From: Halopiger djelfimassiliensis
GTDB lineage: Archaea > Halobacteriota > Halobacteria > Halobacteriales > Natrialbaceae
Direction of reading: 5' to 3'
Length of the DNA: 64,000 nucleotides
Assembly: GCF_000455365.1 (NCBI RefSeq)
Contig: NZ_HG315685.1
Span: 299,514-363,513, forward strand
Within the stretch, counting starts at the first letter, position 1, and each line of letters begins with the position of its first letter. Positions 35,785 to 44,447 of the stretch are shown in pieces. The translations under genes and the position numbers were made by a program. The notes beneath the pieces were generated by a model. It was not told where the DNA came from. It saw only the letters and a program-made list of their open reading frames with translations, and made no database searches.

Positions 35785-35879
35785 CTCGAGCACCGATTCG
35801 AGCGAAAACGCAGCGATTCGGGATTCGCTGCTGGGAACTATCCGTTCTATTCGCGGTATCGTGCCGTGATACTCCAAAG

Positions 35880-35887
35880 GTTTATCA
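35880..35887 (+). promoter_or_regulatory. TATA-like box of the SMC-like gene
   Basis: GTTTATCA is 25-32 bases before the ATG at 35912, the expected place for a leaderless haloarchaeal promoter. Confidence 0.5.
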
Positions 35888-35911
35888 CTCGTTTAGGGTG
35901 TTATTCGAACA

Positions 35912-37891
35912 ATGGCTACACAGGAGACAGCTGCCCGAGAGGCCCAGTTACGGGCACGAAACATCGGCGGCATCGACGAGACGACGGTCGAACTCGAGCC
36001 GGGGATTACCGTTCTCGCGGGCCGAAACGCGACGAACCGGACGTCGCTGCTCCAGGCGTTTATGGCCGCGCTCGGCGGTGAATCCGCGTCGCTCAAGGCC
36101 GACGCCGAAGAGGGGTACGCCGAACTCGAACTCGGGGACGAGACGTACACCCGTCGGCTACACCGGACCGGCGACACCGTCGTCGCCGACGGCGAGCCGT
36201 TCCTCGACGATCCGGAGCTGGCGGACCTCTTTGCGTTTCTGCTCGAGTCGAACCCCGCACGGCGGGCCGTCACGACGGAGGACGACCTCCGCGAGATCAT
36301 CCTCCGGCCGGTCGATACCGACGAAATCGAAGCCGAGATCACCCGGCTTACGGCCGAAAAAGACGAGATAACCGACGAACTCGACCGTCTCGAGTCGCTC
36401 AAAAACGACCTGCCGGCGCTCGAGCAGGAACGGTCCGACCTCGAGACCAGAATCCAGGAAAAGCGGGCGGAACTCGAGGACGTCAAAGCCGAAATCGAAG
36501 CCGCCGAATCGGATATCGAAACCCGACGGGACGATCAGGACGAACTCGAGGAGAAACTGACCGAACTCCGCGAGCGTCGATCGACGCTCGAGGACGTCCG
36601 GTTCGATCTCGAGACCGAGCGCGAAAGCCTCGCTGCGCTGCGAGAGGAGCGGGACGAACTCCGTGAGGAGCAGGCGGCGCTGCCGGACGCCGGGTCGCTT
36701 GATCGCGAGGAGATCGACGCCGAGATCGATCGGCTCCAGCGCCGGTCGCAGTCGATCGACGGCGTGGTGAGCCAACTCCAGAGCATCGTCCAGTTCAACG
36801 AGGAGATGCTCGAGGGGTCCCATCCCGAAATACGGGAACTCCTCGCCGACGCGGAATCCGAATCGGCCGACGGCCCGGTGACCGACCGACTGCTCGAGGA
36901 CGAAGCGACCGTCCGCTGTTGGACCTGCGGGAGCGAGGTACAGCGGTCGGAGATCGAACGCACGATCGAGCGACTGCGCGAACACCAGGAGACCAAGCTG
37001 AGCGAACGCGACGAACTCGAGGAACGGATCGAATCGCTACGGGACGAACGGCGCGAGATCGAACGGACGCGAACGCAACGCGAACGCGTCGACGAACGGC
37101 TAGCGGACGTTACTGCGGAGATCCAGCGCCGGGAAACCCGTCTCGAGGAACTGACCGACCGCCGCGAGGAACTCGAGGACGAGATCGAGACGCTCGAGGC
37201 CGAAGCCGAAGCCCTCGAGTCCGACACCGACCAGTCCGACTCCCACGACGAGGAGAGCTTGCTCGATCTCAACCGCCGGGCGAACGAACTCGAGTTCTCG
37301 CTGGGCCGACTCGAACGCGACCTCGAAGCGACCACCGACGAGATCGAGGAGATCGAGGCGGCACTCGAAGACGAACCGCAGTTGCGGGACCGACGCGAGG
37401 AGATCCGCGAGGAACTCGAGGAGCTCCGGACGCGGATCGACCGACTCGAACGGCAAGCCGTCGAATCGTTCAACGACCACATGGACGCCGTTCTCGAGGT
37501 GCTCGAGTACGAGAACATCGATCGTATCTGGATCGAACGCGTCGGGGAGACGGTCCGTGAGGGCCGCCGGACGGTCGAACGAACGACGTTTGACCTGCAT
37601 ATCGTCCGCAGCACCGAGGACGGACGGACCTACGAGGATACCATCAACCACCTGAGCGAAAGCGAACGCGAGGTAACGGGGCTGATCTTCGCGCTCGCCG
37701 GTTATCTCGTCCACGAAGTGTACGACGTCGTCCCGTTCATGCTTCTCGACTCGCTCGAGGCTCTCGACTCAAACCGTATCGCGGCCCTCGTCGAGTACTT
37801 CCGGGAGTATACGGACTTCCTCGTGGTCGCCTTGCTCCCGGAGGACGCCGCAGCCATCGACGACGAACACGATCGCATCGCCGAGATCTAG
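35912..37891 (+). CDS. archaea-specific SMC-related protein (Sph-like)
   Basis: 659-residue Rad50/SMC-like ATPase. The N-terminal nucleotide-binding half has TVLAGRNATNRTSLLQ; the Walker A reads G37-RNATNR-T44, so the usual Gly and Lys are Asn42 and Arg43. A long charged coiled coil (about 135-330 and 345-540) is broken by a zinc-hook CxxC (Cys336-Cys339, CWTCG). The C-terminal half has the signature-like LSESEREVTG and a Walker B VVPFMLLDSLEALD (Asp613, with Ser in place of the catalytic Glu). Haloarchaeal Sph proteins of this type have been linked to cell shape, in particular Sph3 encoded beside rdfA in Haloferax (recalled). The convergent rdfA supports that context. It has its own leaderless-type promoter. 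Confidence 0.88.
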   Translation: MATQETAAREAQLRARNIGGIDETTVELEPGITVLAGRNATNRTSLLQAFMAALGGESASLKADAEEGYAELELGDETYTRRLHRTGDTVVADGEPFLDDPELADLFAFLLESNPARRAVTTEDDLREIILRPVDTDEIEAEITRLTAEKDEITDELDRLESLKNDLPALEQERSDLETRIQEKRAELEDVKAEIEAAESDIETRRDDQDELEEKLTELRERRSTLEDVRFDLETERESLAALREERDELREEQAALPDAGSLDREEIDAEIDRLQRRSQSIDGVVSQLQSIVQFNEEMLEGSHPEIRELLADAESESADGPVTDRLLEDEATVRCWTCGSEVQRSEIERTIERLREHQETKLSERDELEERIESLRDERREIERTRTQRERVDERLADVTAEIQRRETRLEELTDRREELEDEIETLEAEAEALESDTDQSDSHDEESLLDLNRRANELEFSLGRLERDLEATTDEIEEIEAALEDEPQLRDRREEIREELEELRTRIDRLERQAVESFNDHMDAVLEVLEYENIDRIWIERVGETVREGRRTVERTTFDLHIVRSTEDGRTYEDTINHLSESEREVTGLIFALAGYLVHEVYDVVPFMLLDSLEALDSNRIAALVEYFREYTDFLVVALLPEDAAAIDDEHDRIAEI

Positions 37892-37911
37892 CGGCACGTT
37901 ATTGGGGACAG

Positions 37912-37945
37912 AAACCCATAACAGCAGTACTTCTGTTACGGGTTT
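37912..37945. terminator. bidirectional hairpin between Sph-like gene and rdfA
   Basis: Thirteen pairable positions with one A/C mismatch (37912-37924 with 37933-37945) around an 8-base loop, followed by TTGG; on the minus strand the mismatch becomes a G-U pair. It lies between two convergent genes, which fits a shared 3'-end structure. Confidence 0.6.
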
Positions 37946-37999
37946 TGGTACCAGCACCACGTGACCGAGTTCTTCCGGGAACGGCGTTCCCGACGCCGG

Positions 38000-38617
38000 T
38001 TACGGCTCGAAACACTCACACTCGCCCGACTCGAGGAGTTCCGCGACGTCGTACTGTTTCCCACACCGCTCACAGAGGACCTGCACGTCCGCGAGGACGC
38101 GGTGGGGACCGAGTTGCAGGCGGTCGTCGTCCCGGAGGGCATCGAGTTTGCTCTCGGTGACCGAGACCGTCCGCTGGCGCAATCGTTCGATGGTCCGGGC
38201 CGTCGATTCCCGATCCATCTCGTCGGTTTCGGTCGGCGGGGAGACGCCCCGGTAGCTGGTGAGGTACGTTCTGATCGCCCCATACGAGACGAACTCCTCG
38301 GTGAGGCTGTCGACGTCGACGCCCTGTCGCTCGAGTCGGCGCTCGACCTGCGTCCGCTCGCCACGGCTTCCCGTTTCGCCGGTGAGCACCGCGTACAGGT
38401 GGGAGACGTCCTCCGAGATCGTATCGATCCCGGCGTCGGCGAGGGCGGCACGGAGCAGTCGCTCGTTGAACGAATCGGCGAGACTCCGGAGACTCTCGCG
38501 GTTCTCGGGACGGGTCCACCGGGCCTCGAGGTCGTCGCCGGTTCCCTCGAGACCGTACTTTTCGATGAGGCGTGCGACTTTCGGCGTCGGCCCTCGCCCC
38601 TGTGTTCGATCGGCCAT
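38000..38617 (-). CDS. rdfA: rod-determining factor RdfA
   Basis: 205-residue cytoplasmic protein of the haloarchaeal RdfA family, needed for rod shape in Haloferax volcanii (recalled from published work). The conserved N terminus is KVARLIEKYGLEGTGDDLEARWT, followed by SLRSLADSFNERLLRAALADAG, RRLERQGVDVDSLTEEFVSYGAIRTYL and RTVSVTESKLDALRDDDRLQLG. A C-terminal zinc-ribbon-like motif CERC...CEC has Cys182, 185, 200 and 202. It converges on the Sph-like gene with a 13-pair hairpin between. Haloarchaea often carry several rdfA-like genes, so which cell-shape function this copy serves is uncertain. Confidence 0.85.
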   Translation of the reverse strand: MADRTQGRGPTPKVARLIEKYGLEGTGDDLEARWTRPENRESLRSLADSFNERLLRAALADAGIDTISEDVSHLYAVLTGETGSRGERTQVERRLERQGVDVDSLTEEFVSYGAIRTYLTSYRGVSPPTETDEMDRESTARTIERLRQRTVSVTESKLDALRDDDRLQLGPHRVLADVQVLCERCGKQYDVAELLESGECECFEP

Positions 38618-38708
38618 CGACTGCCCTTTCCCGGGAACTGCCGAAAGGAGTTTCGGTCAGCGGTTCCCGGTCGCGGGGGCCGCGTACTGGGGAACACCGC
38701 CGTCCGTA

Positions 38709-38788
38709 ATGTGAAACGGCGACGTGTAGGCGTTTCTCTCTCGACCGTTCGTCTCCGCCGCTCGACGAATTGTTTCACATAGTGGAAC
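38709..38788. promoter_or_regulatory. GTTTCAC operator-like repeats upstream of rdfA
   Basis: ATGTGAAAC (38709-38717) and GTTTCACAT (38772-38780) are perfect inverted copies, and the second is half of a near-palindrome GTTTCACATAGTGGAAC (38772-38788). A related GTTTCATATAG occurs inverted at 39676-39686 in the iclR promoter. Likely binding sites of the neighbouring IclR protein or another factor; by resemblance only. Confidence 0.4.
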
Positions 38789-38853
38789 GCCCCCCGACAG
38801 GAGTACCGAAACCCGGTTCGGAACTCCTCCGGACTGTGTCGGTCGCCGGTCCG

Positions 38854-39618
38854 TTACCGGTACGCCAGCGTCACCTTGATTTCACCCGCCTTGTCCTGGA
38901 GCAGGCTCGGGAGTTTCTCGTGTACGTACTCGTCTTTCAGTCGGCTCGTCGGTCCGAACACGCTGAGCGCCCCGAGGAGTTCGTCCTCTGGCGTGTACAC
39001 CGGGACGGCGACGCCCCGTAGCCCGTCCATGTGTTCCTGGTTGTTCACCGCGTATCCGCGTTCGCGAATCGTCTCGAGTTCCGCAGCGAGGGCCTCCGGA
39101 TCGGTGATCGTCCGGTCCGTGATCGACTCGAGGCCGTTCCGGTCGACGAAGTCGGCAACCCGCTCGTCGTCCCAGGCCGCGAGAATCGCTTTGCCGGCCG
39201 CAAGCGAGTGTAGCGGCCGGCGCTTTCCGATCATCGTTTCCGAGAGGCTCCCGTATCGGTGGAGGTAGACGGCCTCGTCGTCTTCTTCGGCGATAAACAC
39301 CGCCCGCTCGTCGGTTTCCTGACCGAGTTCGAACACCTTCCGTTTCGCGACCGTGTACCCCGTTTTTCGGCTTCGAGCCTGTTCGCTGATCTCGAGGAAT
39401 CGGTAGCCGATGTAGTAGCGGTCGTCCCGTTCGATCACGTAGCCGAGGTCGGTAAGGGTCTTGAGATGCCGGTAGACGGTGCTTTTCGTCAGTCCCGTCC
39501 GTCGCGTCAGCTCCGTGATCGAGATGCCGTCCTCGTCTCGGAGCGCCTCGAGGAGCCTGAACGTCTTGCGGGTCGTCGAGACACCCGGTTCGTCCCCCTC
39601 GGTTCGGTCCGTGTTCAT
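38854..39618 (-). CDS. IclR family transcription regulator
   Basis: 254-residue regulator with an N-terminal winged helix (RLLEALRDEDGISITELTRRTGLTKSTVYRHLKTLTDLGYV, about 22-62) and an IclR effector domain (about 80-254; LHSLAAGKAILAAW, RGYAVNNQEHMDGLRGVAVPV). IclR proteins control catabolic genes in response to small carboxylates. It is the first gene of the catabolic island and sits just downstream of gcdH on the same strand. A palindrome GTTCCGGGTAGCGGAAC (39649-39665) overlaps its promoter region, suggesting autoregulation. Targets probably include gcdH and the TRAP genes (inference). Confidence 0.92.
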   Translation of the reverse strand: MNTDRTEGDEPGVSTTRKTFRLLEALRDEDGISITELTRRTGLTKSTVYRHLKTLTDLGYVIERDDRYYIGYRFLEISEQARSRKTGYTVAKRKVFELGQETDERAVFIAEEDDEAVYLHRYGSLSETMIGKRRPLHSLAAGKAILAAWDDERVADFVDRNGLESITDRTITDPEALAAELETIRERGYAVNNQEHMDGLRGVAVPVYTPEDELLGALSVFGPTSRLKDEYVHEKLPSLLQDKAGEIKVTLAYR

Positions 39619-39648
39619 ATCGGGGTGTTCGACGGTGTAGCAATTAAT

Positions 39649-39665
39649 GTTCCGGGTAGCGGAAC
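39649..39665. promoter_or_regulatory. palindrome in the iclR promoter
   Basis: GTTCCGGGTAGCGGAAC has perfect 6-base arms around GGTAG and lies just upstream of the AT-rich box ATTAAT (39643-39648), about 25 bases from the iclR ATG. Candidate autoregulatory operator. Confidence 0.4.
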
Positions 39666-39727
39666 GGAATCCTTACTATATGAAACGCCAGTCGATTCGG
39701 CGGACGGAAAATCGGTGCTCGAGCGCG

Positions 39728-40891
39728 TTACTGGTAGGCCGGGATGCCCGTCAGGTCCTCGCCGAGGATCAGCGTGTGGATGTCGTGGGTTCCCTCGTAG
39801 GTGTAGACCGTTTCCATGTTCGTCATGTGTCGCATCGGCGAGTAGTCGGTCGTGATCCCGTTGCCGCCGAGCATCTCGCGGGCGACCTTCGACTGCTCTC
39901 GGGCCATCCGGACGTTGTTTCGTTTCGACATCGAGACGTGCTGTGGACGCATATCGCCGCGCTCTTTGAGTTCGGCGAGCCGGTAGGCAAGCAGCTGGCC
40001 GAGCGTGATCTGGGTCGCCATCTCCGCGAGTTTCTGCTGTTGGAGCTGGAACCGACCGATCGGGCCGCCGAACTGTTCTCGGTCCGTCGCGTACTGACGG
40101 GCCTCCTCGAAGCAGTCCCGTGCCGCACCGACGGCACCCCACGCGATACCGTACCGGGCCTGCGTGAGACAGGACAGCGGCCCCTTCATTCCGGAGACGC
40201 CCGGCAGGACGTTCTCCTCGGGGACGTAGACGTCGTTCAGGCCGATCTCACCCGTGATCGAGGCCCGAAGCGAGAGCTTCTCGGTGATCTTGTTGGTCGT
40301 GACGCCGTCGCGGTCGGTCTCGACGAGGAATCCGCGGACGGGATCGTCATCGGCCGATCGGTCCCGCGCCCAGACGACCGCGACGTCGGCGATCGGGGAG
40401 TTCGTGATCCACGTTTTCGATCCGTTCAGGACGTAGCCCTCGCCGTCGCGTTCGGCGGTGGTTTCCATCCCCGACGGGTTCGAGCCGTGTTCGGGTTCGG
40501 TGAGACCGAAGCAGCCGACGGCCTCGCCTTCGCCGAGCTTCGGGAGCCACTCCGATTTCTGTTCCTCGCTCCCGAAGGCGTGGATCGGGTACATGACGAG
40601 CGCTCCCTGCACGGACGCCATCGACCGCAACCCCGAGTCGCCCGCCTCGAGTTCCTGCATCAACAGCCCGTAGGCCGTCTCGGAGACGTTCGGCGAGCCG
40701 TACCCTTCGAGGTTCGGCGCGTAAAACCCGAGTTCCCCCATCTTCGGGATAAGCTCCGTCGGGAACGTCCCGTTCTCGAAGTGGTCGCCGATGTCCGGCT
40801 TGACGTGGTCTTCGACGAACTCCCGGGCGGTGTCTCGGATCAGCCGCTCTTCCTGGTCGAGGTCTGCCTCGAGCTGAACGAAATCCAGCAT
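39728..40891 (-). CDS. gcdH: glutaryl-CoA dehydrogenase
   Basis: FAD enzyme oxidising and decarboxylating glutaryl-CoA to crotonyl-CoA. The 387 residues align closely with mammalian GCDH: SGLRSMASVQGALVMYPIHAFGSEEQ carries Arg89 at the position of the glutarate-binding arginine, LNGSKTWITNSPIADVAVVWAR is nearly the same, and TYEGTHDIHTLILGEDLTGI carries catalytic Glu366. This specificity-linked Arg separates it from general acyl-CoA dehydrogenases. ATG at 40891 is used; TTGCC/GGCAA (40902-40906 and 40912-40916) just upstream may be an operator. Genes for the following crotonyl-CoA steps lie at 47-50 kb. Confidence 0.9.
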   Translation of the reverse strand: MLDFVQLEADLDQEERLIRDTAREFVEDHVKPDIGDHFENGTFPTELIPKMGELGFYAPNLEGYGSPNVSETAYGLLMQELEAGDSGLRSMASVQGALVMYPIHAFGSEEQKSEWLPKLGEGEAVGCFGLTEPEHGSNPSGMETTAERDGEGYVLNGSKTWITNSPIADVAVVWARDRSADDDPVRGFLVETDRDGVTTNKITEKLSLRASITGEIGLNDVYVPEENVLPGVSGMKGPLSCLTQARYGIAWGAVGAARDCFEEARQYATDREQFGGPIGRFQLQQQKLAEMATQITLGQLLAYRLAELKERGDMRPQHVSMSKRNNVRMAREQSKVAREMLGGNGITTDYSPMRHMTNMETVYTYEGTHDIHTLILGEDLTGIPAYQ

Positions 40892-40901
40892 ACGGTATAC
40901 T

Positions 40902-40916
40902 TTGCCAACGAGGCAA
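40902..40916. promoter_or_regulatory. short palindrome before gcdH
   Basis: TTGCCAACGAGGCAA has perfect 5-base arms around a 5-base spacer and begins 11 bases upstream of the gcdH ATG, where a repressor would cover the transcription start. Inferred. Confidence 0.3.
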
Positions 40917-41130
40917 TAGGCATTGCGATCCGTGATGTTATCCGTTGGACATAAATCTCGGTCATGACACGACGCCAATATATATTAACCTGTAATATAA
41001 TAGAAACCATCGGTGATTCTCAGTAACTAAAACAGTTAACATCTCATTAATTAAGTATAGCTATATTCGAATACTTGGGCTTGTTTAGCGGTAGTTTCGT
41101 GTGGTAGCGGAAGTATTATAATTGATAAGT

Positions 41131-42177
41131 ATGAATCGAATTGCCATGGCGAGCGGACACAACTCCATCTCCAGCCGAACGACGCGACGAGCATTCCTCG
41201 CTGCGGCCGGCGTCGGGACGACGACGATGTTAGCCGGCTGTTCCGACGAGAGTAGCCAGACCACCGTACGGATGCGAACGTCGACCTCGAGCACGACGGC
41301 CTACACGGCGAACCAGGGGCTGGCGAGTGCGGTCAACGATCAGTCCGACGACCTCTTCGTCGAGGCACAGACGAGTCAGGGAACCGAAGCCAACATCGGT
41401 GCGCTCAGCAAGGAGGAGGCCGAGATGGTCTACGTCCAGAACTGGTCCGCCTACGACGTCCAACAGGGCAACGACCCCTTCGGAGAACTGGAGTTCGAGA
41501 TGGCGCAGGTCTTCCACTACTACGACCTGCCCTGGTTTTTCATCACCGATAGTTCGTCCCTCGAGACGCTGTCGGACATCGATTCCGGGACGGCGGTGTC
41601 GCCGACGCCCAGCGGCTCCGGGACGGCCCCCGCCCTCGAACGCGCCCTCGAGTACGCCACCGACGACTACGAACGCGTCAGCGTCACGTACCCGAACCAG
41701 AGTAGTTCGTTGAACGAAAACCAGCTCGACGTCGGCGTCGGAACGCTGATGAACTTCGGTGCCGTCCCGAGCTGGCTCCAGGAAATCGTGAGTTCGGTCG
41801 ATCTCCGCGTCCTCGACGTCGAGGATTCGACCGCACAGGCGTGGTCGGACGACGAGCGGCTGCTCTCACAGACGGTCGATACCGGACGGATCGAAGGCGC
41901 GGAGACGCCGGGAGAGATCCCCGCCCCGACGTTCGCGTACAACTTCGTCGCCCGTGCCGACCTCGAGTACGATACCGTCTACACGTTCCTCGAGTCGCTG
42001 CACGAACAGCGAGCGGACCTCGCGGACTATCACGCGCTCCTCGGAACCTTCGAGGACGAATCGTTCTGGGTGAAAAACATGTACGACGACGTCCCGTTCC
42101 ACCCGGCTGCGGCGGACTTCTACGAGGAGATCGGCATCTGGAACGACGAGTTCGAACGCGCTGACGAGTCGGAGTAA
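41131..42177 (+). CDS. TAXI family TRAP transporter substrate-binding lipoprotein
   Basis: 348-residue exported solute receptor. A twin-arginine signal with lipobox (RR at 19-20, TTMLAGC with Cys37) is followed by the TAXI-type binding domain (GTEANIGALSKEEAEMVYVQNW, SGSGTAPALERALEY, AVPSWLQEIVSSVDLRVLDV). It captures a carboxylic acid outside the cell and hands it to the fused permease whose ATG overlaps this stop by one base (TAATG), so the two are translationally coupled. The substrate is unknown; glutarate or a related dicarboxylate would fit the neighbours. ATG at 41131 is used; 41146 is an alternative. Confidence 0.92.
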   Translation: MNRIAMASGHNSISSRTTRRAFLAAAGVGTTTMLAGCSDESSQTTVRMRTSTSSTTAYTANQGLASAVNDQSDDLFVEAQTSQGTEANIGALSKEEAEMVYVQNWSAYDVQQGNDPFGELEFEMAQVFHYYDLPWFFITDSSSLETLSDIDSGTAVSPTPSGSGTAPALERALEYATDDYERVSVTYPNQSSSLNENQLDVGVGTLMNFGAVPSWLQEIVSSVDLRVLDVEDSTAQAWSDDERLLSQTVDTGRIEGAETPGEIPAPTFAYNFVARADLEYDTVYTFLESLHEQRADLADYHALLGTFEDESFWVKNMYDDVPFHPAAADFYEEIGIWNDEFERADESE

Positions 42178-44336
42178 TGTCACAGACCAGCCGACGATTC
42201 GACCGATGCCTGCCGCTTCGTGGCCTCGACTGCGTCGTCTACCTGCTCGGGGTCGCACTGACCCTCTTTACCCTCGTGTACGCCGTTTCCCTCGTGTACG
42301 GGTGGCCCTTCGCGAGGGTGATCGCCGAGCCACAGTGGATCAAACGAGTCGAACTGTACATGATCCTCTTTTTCGGACTGGGGATCGCGCTGTACTACCT
42401 CGATTACGCACAGGACCGTCTGCCGACGGAAGTCGACGACACACAGCCTGACAGCCCGCTTCCGGTGTCGCCGACGGTCCTCGAGCGGGCACGGCGGGGC
42501 TACGCGACGATCGACCCGTACGTCGCCATCGGATTGGCCGTCGCGGCGATCGCGGCGACGGGCTACGTCTACACGAACTTCGGCCGCCTCGAAGGTGACG
42601 CGTTTATCGTCGGCTATACCACGACCGACCACCTCGTCGGTGCGGTCCTGATCGCGCTGGCGATCGACGCCACTCGCAGGGCGTTCGGGGTCGTCATCGC
42701 AGCCGTTGCGGTCCTTTCGATCGTTTACGCCCATTCGATGGTCGGAAGCAACCTGTTCGGTGTCTTCCGGCATTCGGGGATGAGTTGGACGCAGATCGCC
42801 GAAAACGGGGCCGTGAGTATTAGCGGCGTTTATCACGGCACGCTCATGGACGTCGGCTCGCGGTGGGTCGCGATCTTCATCATGTTCGCCGGCATCGCCA
42901 AGACGTACGGACTGATGGAGTTCGTCCGCGAGGTCGGGCAGGAACTCGGTCGGAGCCTCCGGACCGGCGTCGTCCAGATCGCCGTCATCTCGAGTATGAT
43001 CATGGGGTCGATCACCGGCAGCGCGGCGGCAAACACCGCCACGACCGGGAGCTTCACGATTCCGATGATCAAGGATCAGGGCGTCCGCGACGACGTAGCC
43101 GCCTCGATCGAGGCGGTCGCCTCCGCGGGTGGCCAGATGTTGCCGCCCGTGATGGGCGTCGCGGCGTTCCTGATGGCCGATATCCTCGATGTCCCGTACC
43201 TGGCGATCGTCAAGGCCGGCGTGATTCCGGCGGCGCTGTTTTACTTCAGCGTCTGTCTCGCCGTTCACTTTACGATCCTCAAGTTCGGCTGGATCTCGAG
43301 CGACCTGTCGCGGTTCGACTGGCGGCTCCTCCTCGGCGGGATCCACTTTGCGGTGCCGATGGCCGTCCTCCTTATTACGCTCGTGTACCTCCGGTACACG
43401 CCGTTTACGGCCGGAATGTACACGATATTTGCGATCATCGGCGTGATGTACGTTCGAAACCTCCTCGTTCACGTCTTCGCCATCGGTGACGACGAACGGG
43501 ACGGAGCCGGCAAAGAGAACGTCACGGTCGAAGCGATCGTTCGGAACCTCCTCGAGACGACCAAACAGACGTTCGACGGGTTCAAACAGGGGGGTGTCGA
43601 GATGGCCCCGCTCGTCGGCGTTCTCGCGGCGATGGGTGTGATCATCGAACTCGTCGAGGGAACCGGATTGACGGCCCGTGTCGCGACGACCCTCATCGGA
43701 ATGGGCGATATCTCCCTGTTGGGAATCGGCGGCGGCCTGTTCGTCGTGTTGTTCCTCGCGATGCTCGCCAGCATTCTGTTCGGACTCGGAATGCCGACGC
43801 CCGCGGCGTACATCCTCGTTGCCGTGCTGGTCGCCAAACCGGTCACCGAGATGGGCGTCCCGGATATTACGATGCACATGTTCGTGTTCTATTTCGCGAT
43901 GCTGTCGGCGATCACGCCGCCGGTCGCGATTTCGGTCGCGATCGGTTCACGGATCGCGGGGGCGAGTTTCATCCGATCGTGCGTCCAGTCGCTGCGACTC
44001 GGCGCACCCGGGTTCGTCATCCCGTACGCCTTCGTCGCGAACAACAGTCTCATCTACTGGTCCGGGGAGACGCTGCTCGCGTTCCCCGTCGTCATGGCCG
44101 GTACCGTCGGCCTGATCGTCGCCACGGTCGGCTTCGACGGTGCCCGCGACCTCTCGGTTCCCGTCCGCGGTCTCTACGCCGTCGCCTCGCTGTGTGCGAT
44201 GTTCGGGTCGGTCGTCCACGTCGGACTGCAGGTCGTCGCGGCGGCGCTCGTCGTCGCCGCATTGGGCCACGCCAGATACGTCGTCGGCTACGAGGTCGCC
44301 GAGCAACCGGACCTCGATGCGGCAACGGTCGACTGA
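42177..44336 (+). CDS. TRAP transporter fused permease (4TM/12TM)
   Basis: 719-residue polytopic membrane protein fusing the small (DctQ-like) and large (DctM-like) TRAP subunits, as is usual in TAXI-type systems. The large half has SSMIMGSITGSAAANTATTGSFTIPMIKDQG near 270-300 and AAIEAVASAGGQMLPPVMG-like sequence after it, then the second motif block GMPTPAAYILVAVLV and AITPPVAISVAIGS. Transport is driven by an ion gradient, presumably Na+ in a halophile. The start overlaps the receptor gene by one base. It is followed 111 bases later by the acyl-CoA ligase gene with its own TATA-like box. Confidence 0.95.
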   Translation: MSQTSRRFDRCLPLRGLDCVVYLLGVALTLFTLVYAVSLVYGWPFARVIAEPQWIKRVELYMILFFGLGIALYYLDYAQDRLPTEVDDTQPDSPLPVSPTVLERARRGYATIDPYVAIGLAVAAIAATGYVYTNFGRLEGDAFIVGYTTTDHLVGAVLIALAIDATRRAFGVVIAAVAVLSIVYAHSMVGSNLFGVFRHSGMSWTQIAENGAVSISGVYHGTLMDVGSRWVAIFIMFAGIAKTYGLMEFVREVGQELGRSLRTGVVQIAVISSMIMGSITGSAAANTATTGSFTIPMIKDQGVRDDVAASIEAVASAGGQMLPPVMGVAAFLMADILDVPYLAIVKAGVIPAALFYFSVCLAVHFTILKFGWISSDLSRFDWRLLLGGIHFAVPMAVLLITLVYLRYTPFTAGMYTIFAIIGVMYVRNLLVHVFAIGDDERDGAGKENVTVEAIVRNLLETTKQTFDGFKQGGVEMAPLVGVLAAMGVIIELVEGTGLTARVATTLIGMGDISLLGIGGGLFVVLFLAMLASILFGLGMPTPAAYILVAVLVAKPVTEMGVPDITMHMFVFYFAMLSAITPPVAISVAIGSRIAGASFIRSCVQSLRLGAPGFVIPYAFVANNSLIYWSGETLLAFPVVMAGTVGLIVATVGFDGARDLSVPVRGLYAVASLCAMFGSVVHVGLQVVAAALVVAALGHARYVVGYEVAEQPDLDAATVD

Positions 44337-44409
44337 CTGTAGCTTCCGTTTCGGCCGTTTTCCGCCCCGTTACCCCCAACAACCGAAATAAATGGACTTT
44401 CCGAGTAAC

Positions 44410-44419
44410 AACGTTTTAG
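44410..44419 (+). promoter_or_regulatory. TATA-like box of acyl-CoA ligase gene
   Basis: AACGTTTTAG lies about 29-38 bases before the ATG at 44448; spacing fits a short-leader haloarchaeal transcript. Inferred. Confidence 0.35.
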
Positions 44420-44447
44420 TGGTGTTCCGGTCACTCCTACACAAGGC

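Noticed and set aside
42180-43877. 565-codon open frame opposite the TRAP permease
   Set aside because: Translation is dominated by His/Arg/Asp with no fold; it is the complement of membrane-helix codons.
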